Shown piece by piece: positions 32,980 to 44,480 of a DNA stretch of 64,000 nucleotides. A program made the position numbers and the translations under genes. Location of the stretch: the NCBI GenBank assembly GCA_037043455.1, contig JAWPHD010006792.1, positions 62,001-126,000 on the forward strand, given 5' to 3'. The notes under the pieces are model-generated. The model was not told where the DNA came from. It ran no database searches and saw nothing but the letters and a program-made list of their open reading frames with translations. The DNA comes from Cyrtodaria siliqua (taxonomy: Eukaryota > Mollusca > Bivalvia > Adapedonta > Hiatellidae). Numbering within the stretch: the first letter of the stretch is position 1; each line of letters begins with the position of its first letter.

Positions 32980-33540
32980 GATCGGACCAGATCGATTGAC
33001 AGATTAGTTACCTTCATGCATCACTCATTAATATTCATTAGTTGTTTTAATACTAGGGTACACTTTGATTGGATAATAACGATGTTGCGTCAATAATTTA
33101 TTCACTCGGACATGACTGGAAAACATTTGATTGGATGGCCAAGGGGCATTATGGGAGAAGACTGTGTCTCCTTTTATTGAGGTGCAAATTAGTTTAAATT
33201 TGATTGCAATAAAAACCTGGCGATTGTAAGTCAAAAATCAAATGATAATACAGATGGTACCACGCGGATTACGACAATTCCCACTAATCGCGACGATTTT
33301 ATTCCACCGCGGCGATGGTAAATATGGGGATTCTCGCAGGGAACGATATGGGCGAGTACACATACAGGTGCACTAGTCCGTATTTGCGAGTGCTGTAATC
33401 TTCTGTAGTCTACCCAACATCGTCAAATACACACCTTGCATACATACAACAAAAGGACAAAGGCGTCTGAAAATCCATTTCGTTCACTGTGATGTTTAAA
33501 AGGTGACAGAAAATAATAAATTTGGGAGACACGGCTCTCG

Positions 33541-33895
33541 TACTTGACTAGAAAACAGTCTAGGAAGTGATCACTTGTGATTGGCAGGAAACGCTGGCTG
33601 TGAACCAATCGCTACGCATCTTATAAATGACGGCAAATCAAAATGGCAGCGCCCATTTGTTTTCATAGGTATGTGTGCGGATTTTTACTTTCTCGTGTCT
33701 AATTGCAAATTAAGGACAATGTAGGACGATTGTGAACCTTACTGAGGTTACCTCTGCGTGTTTTAGTATGTTTTATCAGAGAAAATAGTCGATTTACACC
33801 AGTGGTCGCGAGTGACAAAGTAAGTAACACGACACGTGTTTCTGAATGTCACACATTTTCGTCGGTCACTTCCTAGACTGTTTTCTAGTCAAGTA
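33541..33895. mobile_element. MITE with 28-bp perfect TIRs and TA flanks
   Basis: 33541-33570 is the exact reverse complement of 33866-33895. Read as a TA target duplication, the TIR is CTTGACTAGAAAACAGTCTA plus eight more bases. The 355-bp unit has no transposase. TA duplication with such TIRs fits a Tc1/mariner-type non-autonomous element. Confidence 0.75.
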
Positions 33896-34729
33896 GATAA
33901 TATACACGAATGGTGAATTGTATAATAAAATGGCCTTATATCTGTTAGAATGATTTTTGTTCTGATTTTATGGATATTTATTATACGGACCAGTACTGAT
34001 TGATACGGACCAGTACCCCTTAAGGTCCACTGGTCCGTAAAAAACAGTACTACCCCGCATCCCATTTTGATCCCTGTTCTCGGTCATCATCGCGGAGAAT
34101 CCCAGTGAGAACTCGCCGGGGTTTTACGGCGATTTAACTGATTGGATGTTTGTAGTTTTCATTTTTACTTGCGAAATAATTGTTTTAAAACAAATGTGTT
34201 TGCTCTGGAAACAGCAACCGGGAAGAAATCGGCGTTTGCAATTGCACTATTAACACCTGTATTAATACAGTAGATTATAAAGGTCAAATTCAAATTGTTC
34301 ATTGTTTTATCTTGTATAGTTTGTATCACAAATATTCGTCAATAATTATATCCAACATAATCAAAAAGCGAATAACAATCCTGAACGACGCTATTTTAAA
34401 AAAACTGCATCATGGCACCATACTAATTATAACTATTTCTGTTTCCTGAAATTAAGGCCCTGGTAAACAATAACAAAAACTATCGGGAAAAGCTGTTTAT
34501 ATGTGAACTTTGAAATTATCAAGATGTCACGCGCTTTCTTAATTTGATTTGTAAGGCAAAAAGCTTGTTCAGAATTCAAAAACATTGTACTCTTATCAAT
34601 TAGTGTTGACCACCATGTTAAAAACATCGCGTTTACAAACGACTAGAACGTGCTTGTGTTATGTACATGTAACACAAACGTGTGTAGTTCATTCCTTTAT
34701 GAATTCAGTACACGCTACGTCATCATAAT
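33896..34729. other. No gene seen
   Basis: A+T-rich sequence. Near 33985-34038 the words 'acggaccagtac' and 'actggtccgt' repeat in direct and inverse orientation. I see no supported coding region. Confidence 0.5.
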
Positions 34730-35960
34730 AGGGTTCTCAATAGACTTTTGAAGTGCAGAGTCATATGACCCTTGACTCAAAAATCCCAAGGGTCAAAATC
34801 GAAATGTCAAAAGTCAAATATAAATCAAACAAATCGAAGCGCTGTTTTATAAAACATCCTTTAATAACTTTAATGAATTCTGTACATATTTTATTGCCAA
34901 GAAAGGTGTGCAAGGAACTTAAAAAAACTACTTTTCCATTTTACAATAATGTGTCATTATGTCAAAGATTCAATGTTATGTAAGGCTGTTTAATAAATTG
35001 GGGTCCACATTTGTTAATATTATAAGTTATTGGTGTTGTTATAAGACAAGCTCTCTTATTTTGTGCTTCTTCGGGGTCAGTTAGTGCAACCTCAGACAGT
35101 GCACCTTCATACAGTGCATCCCAAACAGGACGTTTCGTAGACTGCGATGACGTAAACGGAAATAAACTTCTTTGCGCCATTTGTGTATAGGCCTACATGT
35201 ACATAAATTAATAAAGTCTGTTACTCGATAGCACAAAAATAGTACGTAAACACAAACTATCACAATGCGTAATGTCCGGTAAGTTTTGACTGAACGATAA
35301 CCCAGGTTAAAAAACGCTATGTTTATGTACATTTCGCCGATTTATAAATATTTAAATTATCCTCATTAAAACTATTTCTTTGTTCTTTAAAACGTGCGTA
35401 AAACAAAATTAACAAATCACGAACACAAATAAAATCTATTTTATTTTCGCCGATTTTATCTTTTCACATGCTTTGACCGCTAGCATTTGTTTTTATCTCT
35501 GTGTGGTCTAAGTAACCGGTAATGAATCAGAAGCCGGTAGCAATCAATTAAACAGTTAATCCAATCAAGTCATAATAGTCTCCACCCACAAAAATCATCA
35601 TAAATTTCAAAGATAATCGAAAAATTATTAACACAATAGCAGCTATTAGATTACACAGTGACACATTTACAGACAGGTTATTTCCGCCTCTGTCCATAAG
35701 CTGCGACAGCAGCGAATTTGATTGGTTGAGAGGCGATCAAGGACGTCAGGCAAGGTGTCAATCACTGTTATGCAGCGCGTGCTCATTGTTTGGATGTTTG
35801 GACTATCGAAAATAGGTACATGTGTGTATTGCATTGATGCTTGGAAGCAAATACACGCGCGTCATAAAAACGCACAGGTGGTAAATTAGCTGCGTCAGAA
35901 TTGGGTCAAATTGAATTACCATGCGTCAAAACGCGTGTGTAAGCGTCTATTGAGAACCCT
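34730..35960. mobile_element. Possible non-autonomous DNA transposon, 16-bp TIRs
   Basis: AGGGTTCTCAATAGAC at 34730-34745 is the exact reverse complement of 35945-35960. No transposase frame lies inside the 1231 bp, and I see no clear target-site duplication. Confidence 0.4.
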
Positions 35961-36797
35961 GCCATATATCCTGTCCCTTAGCAATGTGTACTAAATAAAG
36001 TCTTGTGAGTATTATACATGTATTTGTTTGCGCGTGTAGCCATCGACGTTAGCCTGTGTATAGTAGACACGTGTTTATTACAACTTTATAAGGAGGCTTC
36101 ATTGTTTATTAACGCTAACGTAAAAATGTAAGAAAAAATGTAACCTAGACTGTAGATTTTAGTGTCGATTTTTTTTTACACGTTTTTAAAGACGACTTTT
36201 AAGTACAAATGACTATCATCAAAAAAATAAAACATTATCCATTTCATTTCAATGATTAAGAGGCATTTTATAATAATTTTGCTTCAGCACCAACATGATT
36301 TAAAATTATTTTTTTAAAATTTAGTTAAACCCTTTAAGCCTAGATTTAGATTTAGCCTAGATTTAGATCTTTATAAAATGCCTCTAAATTGAAATTGATA
36401 ATTTGTTTTATTTGTATAGTGGTAAAACAACAAAGTCAAAACTCAAATATTATAGAAATAATTTTATTGGTAAATCAATTTACATACAACCGAGAAAAAT
36501 GTTAATGAGTCGCCGCGAGTCCGCCGCGTGCATGCCGGGCTACCAAGTTCAGATTTTAAAGATTTGTCGGACCGTGATGCACAACAATCTTCTGAATACA
36601 AACAAACATCTTTTGTTTTCATTTTCCGATTGCTGAAGAAAACCAAACCAAGCCATCATTTTGTTATTGCAAATGTATTTTTTGTATTATTCAGACTGAA
36701 TTGACACTCCCAAACATATTTTCACATTTTCAATAGGAATAAGCACCTGATAAGACAATATTCCAGTCCTACAGATCAATGCTCTATATATATAATT
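35961..36797. other. No gene seen
   Basis: A+T-rich sequence with a local 'cctagatttagattta' duplication near 36340-36370. The short frame at 36403-36636 has no recognisable features. Confidence 0.5.
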
Positions 36798-37020
36798 TTT
36801 TTGAATGTTGTTTAACGGCTCATCAACACAGTATAGGTTATTTAGAGCCGCCCCAGAGAGAGTGGAAGGAAAAATACACAGGAATCCGGGAACCTGCCCT
36901 ACTCTTTTTATATAATAGATTCTTATGGTTCTTTAACGTGGTCGCAGGATAGACCGATACATGTTTACGGTTTACGTCCCCAACCGACGGACGAGGCTAA
37001 GGGAATGTGCCTTGCCCAAG
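36798..37020 (-). repeat. SINE-like dispersed element, inverted copy of 24.6 kb
   Basis: The sequence from 'gaatgttgtttaacggctca' to 'gacgaggctaaggga' is the reverse complement of 24640-24862, with moderate divergence. Confidence 0.7.
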
Positions 37021-37235
37021 AACACACCGACGGAACTCAGTGGCACCACATAAAGCATGAACTAGGAAACAATTATTGTTTCAGGCCTGACCTTGCCAAT
37101 CATGGGGTGACAAAGTCACTTGTTGATTGGAGTCATGAAAGACACTTCACTGAAAACATAGCACAAATGAAGTACCATGACACACGCAAGTCTAGAACTG
37201 CACCGTACAGTGAATTGAATGGTGTTTTAACAGGA

Positions 37236-37440
37236 TAGGTTATATGGCACCTAATAGGAATGAACATGCCCGGCTCATACTCGATTTACATCGAGATAAA
37301 ATATCGAGAATGGGCCTAGAACCTTCTCACCTGCAGAGTTGCTGCAAATTCTTCTCTTGTCGACATTCCATTTACGATGGAGCCATGTTTCCACATTTGC
37401 ATAAGTGTTGTCTGACTCATGATACAGACGAATAAGCATG
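37236..37440 (+). repeat. Dispersed repeat D, diverged copy
   Basis: A 63-codon frame (37244-37435) matches the frame of the other two copies (HARLI-D-HRDKIS-MGLEPSH) but then diverges. It ends near a poly-G tract. Confidence 0.75.
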
Positions 37441-37568
37441 ATAAAATGAATCTGATGCGGGGGGGGGGGGGGGGGGGGGGGGGGGGTTGCCCGTTAACGG
37501 AAGCCCTGGTCATGATAAAGACGAATAAGCATGATACAATTAGTCTAATTGGGCGTGGGGGGGGGGGG
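37418..37568. repeat. Duplicated 'acgaataagcatgata' unit, each with a poly-G tract
   Basis: Two related units (about 37418-37486 and 37511-37568) each end in uninterrupted G: 28 at 37459-37486 and 12 at 37557-37568. The tracts could form G-quadruplexes and are likely unstable in length. Confidence 0.9.
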
Positions 37569-38175
37569 TGAGAACTATCAATAAAAGACCATGTTTGGCT
37601 GTGTCAGACATAAAAGTATGAAAAACAACAATTCGATCTATTACTTTGGATGACTACACAAAAAATAAAGCAAGTATTCACAGAGAAAAAACATCCTATG
37701 ATGCGACATGCTTACGCAATTACGAGCCATATATTAACAGGTAGAAAAACACAAACCGATAAAAAATGTTTGTTGTTGTTTTTTTAAAATGGCGGCCTAA
37801 GCGACTAGTATTTGCGTTATATTTTATTCCAGAAATACATCTTTAGAAATGCAATGTGGAACAGAGACAAACTACCAACACCTATAAGTCTATAGTAAAG
37901 CAGTACCTACTCGTGCTTTCCATTTAGTATTGCTGTTTTAAGCGTGTTAATCAGAACGAAAATAAATATGTATTTATTCACCAAAACGTCCAATGAAATC
38001 CACCATTATTGGTCATAAATATTACATTCCGTTTAAAAATTCGACTCTTTTAAATAGTTGAAACATTGGTCTTCACATATTTCCTAGTTTCCTCAGCATT
38101 TGGATAAAGATGCATTATATCTAGACAGATAGAAACTCAATATGTGGATTCGTCGAATACAAGATGGTTGCTGGC
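37569..38175. other. No gene seen
   Basis: A+T-rich sequence without recognised repeats or reading frames. Confidence 0.5.
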
Positions 38176-38179
38176 CGGA

Positions 38180-38330
38180 ATCGTATCTAAGACTGGTTCT
38201 CAAAGAGCCATACCCACCCTGGTCCACCTTTGGACCTGGCTTAAACCCCCAGCGGCCTTATTGCCAAAAAACATTCCTAGGCAGTAGCCCTGTTGTCAAA
38301 CTGTTTTTGTGTTTTTGACGTCAGATGCCT
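38180..38330 (+). repeat. Penelope-like-type tail fragment
   Basis: The phrases 'ggcttaaacccccagcggcc', 'cattcctaggcagtagccct' and 'tgttgtcaaactg' match the central part of the tail family. Confidence 0.6.
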
Positions 38331-38934
38331 TTATTCCTTATAAACATTGCCATTCATGTTTGTCTTTTTGCGTTGTTTGTGCCTTTTTTTGTAAACACTT
38401 GACGACATCTGTCAGTCACATGATAATCCATTGTTTAGTTGCCACATATTCATCAGTTGCCGACGGAAATGAAAGCAAGTTTATAGCGTTGGTAGAGCGA
38501 GTTAGGCAGAGCCGTTCGATAAGTATATATGTGCGTTGATGCATGTAAAGGTATATTTATTTTACAATCTATCTCTCTTAAGGGCAACATTGTGTAATGG
38601 TCCTTTCGTGTAGATATGAAAATTGAGTCTGTAGCCACGTGTGTCACGGAATGAAAGTGGGAAATGATGGTTTGTGCGAAACGTTGGGTTATAAAGTGCA
38701 TTGTTTTCCAGTCGTAGCAGGGAATGTTTAAAGTTGCTTTGATTGGAGCAGTCGTTTGAAAGGGTGAAATTCACGGGCAATATGTGGCCAGTATATCTTT
38801 TTTATGAAATTTTATTGTACATTTGTATTTAATGGGCGTCACCATTTTGTTTCGTGATGTTGCTACATCCAGTCAGCTGTTATATGGTTCTCAAACATTA
38901 ACTTGGCGGCTTTAAAAAAAAGTCTCCCCGTGCT

Positions 38935-39740
38935 ACGAATCAGTAGTGTTATTTTTACTGGTCCTTTGGGACCAACGTGCCCAAAATAGGGGGCTTTGAA
39001 GTAGAATACCGCTTAAGCCGGTGCTAGGGGGCGTGAGCGGTGTTGCTTCTTTCATTACTTCTCATGAATAGACTCAATGAAACCGAGTCTGCTACTTTAC
39101 TCTCTTAACTGTGTTTGTTGCTCCCAAAGGATCACCTTTATCAGTATTTATTGATATAACTAGCATATGATTTTGAAGTTAACTGTTATTCATTCCATCT
39201 TTGGTGATCGCTGAGCCCGATACTTATATTTAATTATCGGTGGTACTTTTTCATTTCTTTTTGTTTTCTTACTTAATTTTCGATTCTGTGGTTCCACTAC
39301 TCCGGCCGATTAAAGGCTCTGGGTATTGTTTAACAAATTATGGGATATGTTGTCTGCTTTTTAATTTAGTCTTTTGACTGTTACTTTTGATATGCAGGCT
39401 TCATAACCGCTGCTCTCAACTAAATTCCATTATGTTTATTTCGCTCTTCGGGGCATTTAATTTTATTAGATACTGGGACCATACGCCGTACGACATGGGG
39501 AAGAAAGATACTCCATGTCCACCGACATATGCATGCCATCTTCGGGATGGTTAAACTGTTGTACTATTGATTTTATTAATATTGAGTTCTGCTCAACCCG
39601 GGACTAGAGGGCGTGAGCGGTAGCTAGCATATTTCACTACCGCTCATGAACAGTCTCAATCAAACGGAGACTGCAATATTTCGTATGTGTCGTTTTCGGT
39701 CGTTTCCAAAGGTCCATTTTCATACTCTTTTTTATTAGAA
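38935..39740 (+). repeat. Dispersed repeat R4 (R4b then R4a), longest copy
   Basis: Two related terminal motifs of about 75 bp, both beginning 'gggcgtgagcggt' and ending in 'ctcaat-aaac-gag-ctgc', sit at about 39026-39100 and 39608-39682 in direct orientation. The segment between contains 'tgcatgccatcttcgggatg'. Related copies are at 21.3, 22.2-22.5, 58.6, 60.0 and 61.7-62.2 kb. Class is unknown; no coding capacity is seen. Confidence 0.7.
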
Positions 39741-39955
39741 ACGGTATTAATTGTAATACAATCTTAAAGTGATAATGTTATATATTAAGTCCATTAGTTA
39801 ACGGTGAGATATATACAGGTATATTTGCCGAGGCCTAGCACTCATGAATTGTAATACAAGATTATATTAATAATGTTGAATATTAGGTTCATTTGTTAAC
39901 GGTGAGATGATAGGCTTGTATATATGCCGATGGTTATACTTTGCGTTGTAGAATA
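39737..39955 (+). repeat. Two-copy tandem repeat of about 110 bp
   Basis: 'aattgtaatacaa' starts at about 39738 and 39848, followed in both copies by 'aatgtt' and by 'gttaacggtgagat'. The copies are moderately diverged. Confidence 0.75.
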
Positions 39956-40090
39956 CGTATACATTGCTACACATCATAATTAGAGAGTGCCTCACATATC
40001 TGTTCTAGATTATGATTTGTTTTTTTTAATAATAATTGTATAAGATTGTTGTGTTAATGAATCGACATCTCATGGTATGTATTATTACAG

Positions 40091-40282
40091 CCTAAGCCTC
40101 CAGGAGTGGAGCTAAGCCTTCAGGGTGTACAGCTTCCTGGAACCGTGGTGGGCTCGTCATCAGACCTCACTAGAGGAACTTTACCCACAACCTCGGTGGA
40201 GGGTACTCATCGGGTCATCACTTCTTTTAGAAGGCTTTTGATGACAATCACCGATCATTGGAGTCGCGCATCACCTTCATAA
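40091..40282 (+). CDS. Candidate terminal exon of an unknown host gene
   Basis: After an acceptor-like 'tattattacag' the frame is open for 63 codons to TAA (40280-40282). The composition is richer in G+C than its surroundings. Residues begin PKPPGVELSLQGVQLPG and include a Ser/Thr-rich middle and FRRLLMTITDHW. The open frame reaches back only to 40061 and has no useful ATG, so it would need an upstream exon. No homology is recognised. It could instead be a non-coding repeat with a chance frame. Confidence 0.3.
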   Translation, partial: PKPPGVELSLQGVQLPGTVVGSSSDLTRGTLPTTSVEGTHRVITSFRRLLMTITDHWSRASPS

Positions 40283-42005
40283 GCTATCGCGCATCAAATA
40301 CTTCGCGTTTGATCATCATTCTTTGTAACGTTTGTGATCATCAACATTGTTGTAACTTCAACAACACTTAACTGTCATATATATACAGTCGACGTATTCA
40401 TTATTCGTTTTAATACTACGAACGTCTTATACATTCTTGAGAACAGTCTTTTTCATCTTTCATCTGTGTATACGCTTGTTTTTCTTCATGATTGTATATG
40501 TATATAAAAGTTGCATTAATCTTATGTAATTCCTAACCACTAGGGTCATCTTGCGACAGACATACCGGATGTGTACGCAAACGAACATAGTACCCACAAC
40601 TACATTTAAAAAATATGTTTATTTGCAATTAAACGCTATTTTGTTCAGGTGAATATAAACAAACATTTTTATAACACATACTGCATTACACACGTCAAGA
40701 TCTTATCATTGTCTATATCCAAAACAAGGTTGTACCTAACACAGCTCATACCATAGGTTTTTTATTGAGGTTTTTAAGTCTGATAAAAACATTCTGATAC
40801 TGCAAATGAAGTGCGTTTTCATCATGAACGTAATTATAAACATCACAGATTATAATTAATTGCTGAGTTTTTGTTTAAATATATTATCAAGTGGTTATAT
40901 AAAAGGTGCAAAATCCGTTAGTGGAGGACATGAGCTGTTACCAACGCACACTTGTTCCGTAATGTACTGATAAAATGATTGCAGAAACAATTAAGTTTTA
41001 CTAACAAAAACTGCATCTTCCTGAGATCTGGAACGCTTGAGATAGAGAAACGCAATAAATCTGTTTTACTTCTAGAACATTTAACCATTTAAGCTTCACA
41101 TCAGTCCCAGGTGTTGGGTCCATGTCTGTATTACTATTTAAGAATACGTCTAGGAATTATCTTCTTCATCAATTGCACTTCAGTATTTGTAACTTGTGAA
41201 CCTGTAATAATTCTAATAACTATAGATACAACCAAGTTTTACGCAAGCGTAAACAAGCTGCCGATAAGTAAATAAACATGACTCTGGGCCTGTGAACTGA
41301 CAGGAATGCAAACACTTGTTAATATAATTAATGAAAATATGATATTCATCAAGCTGAAATAAGTGTTAATGTTTTAATCAAAAGCAATAACTACGCAATG
41401 CGGAATGCGTCAATAGAGTTCACTACGAAACTTGGCCAAGGTCTTATTGATAGAATCCTTAATGATAGTTAAACATATTTAATAACAGACTTTTTAACGT
41501 TTCGCTTGTCAGCTTTCATCAGAATTAAATTTTATGATAAAATCATTCAAATGCAAATTGATAAAAAATAAAAAATAACATTTTATGTGACAGTGTGGAC
41601 AAGCTGATTTGCTTCTTTTTTGCTTCTGTTTGGTTTTATAAATAAAACCGATATAACGCTAAACTTTGTCATTATATACTCATGGATTAAAAAAAATGAA
41701 AATACTTTTATAGAGTTGCCTTTATTCTATTCCAATATTTGCGATTTCATTCAGATGCACTTACGATTTCTTTTGCTCCGTAAACATCACGGACACATAA
41801 AGATCCCGGAAACATTGCAGCATTCTACACTGAGTAGACTGATCTATGAAAACCTCAAATCCTTAGGCAAAAAATTTGTATTTATATCATTCAAGTTTTT
41901 TAGCCGAGTTCTCTAGGAATTCAAGATGTAAAGCATGTCTATCGCCGCTTATATGAGTCACAGTCTGTTATCCATAGACAGATACAAAACCCATATAAGG
42001 ATCAA
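40283..42005. other. No gene seen
   Basis: A+T-rich sequence without clear repeats. The short frame at 41620-41916 has no recognisable domain. Confidence 0.5.
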
Positions 42006-42009
42006 TCAG

Positions 42010-42240
42010 TATCAGAAATCGGCAGTCAACCACAGTCAACCACAGTCACACACAGAAACAAAGAACTAATTTAAAGATGCATAAAAGACCAAAGACATCA
42101 CAAACACAAAATGATTGACAATATTGCGACCGCCTTGGAGTGGGCAGTGGCAAAAAAGGCCTCTGGGTGATTACACCAGGTTCTATGGTGCACCAAACCT
42201 CACACCTCACACTTACCGTACTGTCGTATTGTTTTGATTC
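42010..42240 (-). repeat. Penelope-like-type tail
   Basis: 'cagtcaaccacagtc', 'gacatcacaaacacaaaa', 'ccgccttggagtgg' and 'tggtgcaccaaacctcacac' mark a minus-oriented tail. Confidence 0.75.
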
Positions 42241-42769
42241 ATGACGGTGTAGTCATCAATGTAGTATTGGCATTAGAATGTTTTATGGACAAATGGGAAT
42301 CCATGCCGAAATTAGCTTAATACATATATCGCTTTCCTTTTGCCTCAAATGTTTTCTTGCGAAATAACTGCAGCCACGTTATGTTCACATTAAGTGCGAG
42401 AAATACAAAAGGATTTTCGGCTGAATTGCATGCTGCCATTTAGCCCAGTAACCCATAATGTTTTTCATATGCTACAATGGTCTCGATACGACATGATAAT
42501 TTCTACTATAAAGTAAGGCAAGCTACAAACGATGAAAACCACGATGATCACAACAATTAACTTTAGCTTTTTTATTTTGGCTCTGGATAGAGACGTATTC
42601 TGTATACTCTGGAGATGAACTTTATCGGTTTTAAATCTATCTGAGAGTTTTCATGTTGCTGTTTTCTTTTTTGCTTTCTGGGCAAAATGATATATAGGGT
42701 CCTATAGAAACCACAGCGTCCGAACGTAGGTGGCATCGTAGGTCCGCACTGTACTGCAAACAAGGGCAT

Positions 42770-44480
42770 GAAACTACAATGAAAGAGACAAAAAACAACA
42801 GAAAGGGTGGTGAAGACAGGGTTACCGATTTGGAACGGTCAGTAGGCAATAAGGCCTTCTGGTTAGCTTGAATCGATTTTATATGCGAACAATCCTCGCT
42901 ATTATCCTGTCTTCAGCGCCCAAATAGACAAGACAGTGTAAACAAAACTACATCCCATCAAAAGAAAATCTCTAACAATAAAGTCCACATCCAGAGAAAC
43001 TAACTAAAGATATACATACAAAATAATAAACATCCCAGGATGTATCCAGAATCATACTGAACAACCATAGTTGTTGCAGCTAAAGAGAAAACCAATCTAG
43101 GGTACGACCAGAAAACCCGACGGACGAAAGCTCATGCACCCACCTCCCTTAGTTTGGGTTTCAGTAGGTACAATCATAGAATCCCAAGAGGTAGTCCAGT
43201 CATGACTGTAGAGGGGTCAATCACAAAACATGCAGTGCGCTGTAAAACCAAAGGGTTATATCCTTTTCTGACGAACTTCCTGATTACATTTGTAAAGCGG
43301 TCAGGAAACCCGTCAGATCCCTTTAACTTTTGAAGTTTATAGACCACATCTCCATAAAATGAGGGTTGTGGTATGCCTAGTCGCAGAAGTGTTTTATGGT
43401 TGGTGTTGTACTTTTCCAGCAGGCCCTCGTTGCGGCGGTAGAATTTAGAGAAAGATCTACGTAGTTTGTGATAACGAAAACCCTGCTGAAAAAGTTTACT
43501 TGTAATAACTTGATTTCGATCATTGAAGTCTATAACATCATTACACGCTCTAGCAAATCGAATGAGCTGGGAGATATACATCCCATATGAGGCAGCACGA
43601 GGTACATCTCCATCCAGGTATGGATAGTTAACGATGTTAAAATTGAAATCATCTCTCTTATCATAGATTTTAGTATGAATACAATCATTTGAAATCGAGA
43701 GATGAATATGCTGCTACTGTATCCGAACTGTTGGCTTTATTCAACGTGAGCTCTGGTGGATAAATGTTAGTAACCATATGAGCAAAGAACGGATTATCAA
43801 TATTGAGTATGTCATTAAGATACCGAGAAGTATTATTAAAGGCATCAATAATTTACCCTGGCCAGCAGGTGACAATTCAACATAAAATCTCTTTCATAGC
43901 AGTACAAAAACAAATCTGCAACAAGTGGCTCACAGTACCCATAGGAATACCAACAACCTGGCGGTAAATAGTTTTACCGTATCTTATAAAGATGTTATCC
44001 AGAAGAAAAGATAAGCCTCTACAAACATCAGTACAAGTCCACATATTATACTTATCAATGGGGGCGTTAGTAAAGAAAGCCCTGACATTATTACAAGATA
44101 GAAAAGTTGTACCTTCTCTAGCAAATGTCTTCTAAATAAGCTGAAGCAATTCTTCTTTGATAAGATTATGTGGTAGTGTAGTATACAGTGTAGAAAATTC
44201 GTAGATGCTTAGAGAAGAGGCTTGAAAATGCTTACACCGTAGTTTGTCAAGAACTTCTCCAGAGTGTTCATGAATATTCTCGTGTACAGACGATGAGTAT
44301 GAAGAAAACAACGAAGCAAATGTACGTGATCCACGCTTGTTTGTGAGATACTGGTTTATTACGTAAGATATGTTCATATTTGGTCATTCCGTTGGATGTA
44401 TTCAACTGGAACACCCCGAACATAGGAAAGCAGTCCAGTACTGCCATAATCCGCCCTACGCCGGCCATCTTACATACCTA
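42770..44480 (-). pseudogene. Penelope-like-type reverse transcriptase, longest relic
   Basis: Read on the minus strand, the relic starts near 44377 with KHFQASSLSIYEFSTLYTT, a fingers/palm motif. A GIPMG motif follows at about 43936-43953, then RYLNDILNIDN at about 43803-43826. The C-terminal thumb is 43174-43581 (ISQLIRFARACN, GFRYHKLRRSFSKFYRR). The YxDD box reads YLND, so a catalytic Asp is lost, and frameshifts occur near 43936 and elsewhere. A tail fragment follows at 42770-42860. I assign it to Penelope-like elements from motif memory; the exact clade is unsure and no GIY-YIG domain was found. Confidence 0.7.

Noticed and set aside
34753..34983. Possible transposase inside the 16-bp TIR element
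   Set aside because: The 76 codons have no DDE or zinc-finger pattern and start outside a sensible context.
41620..41916. 98-codon frame
   Set aside because: A+T-rich composition and no domain; expected by chance in such sequence.
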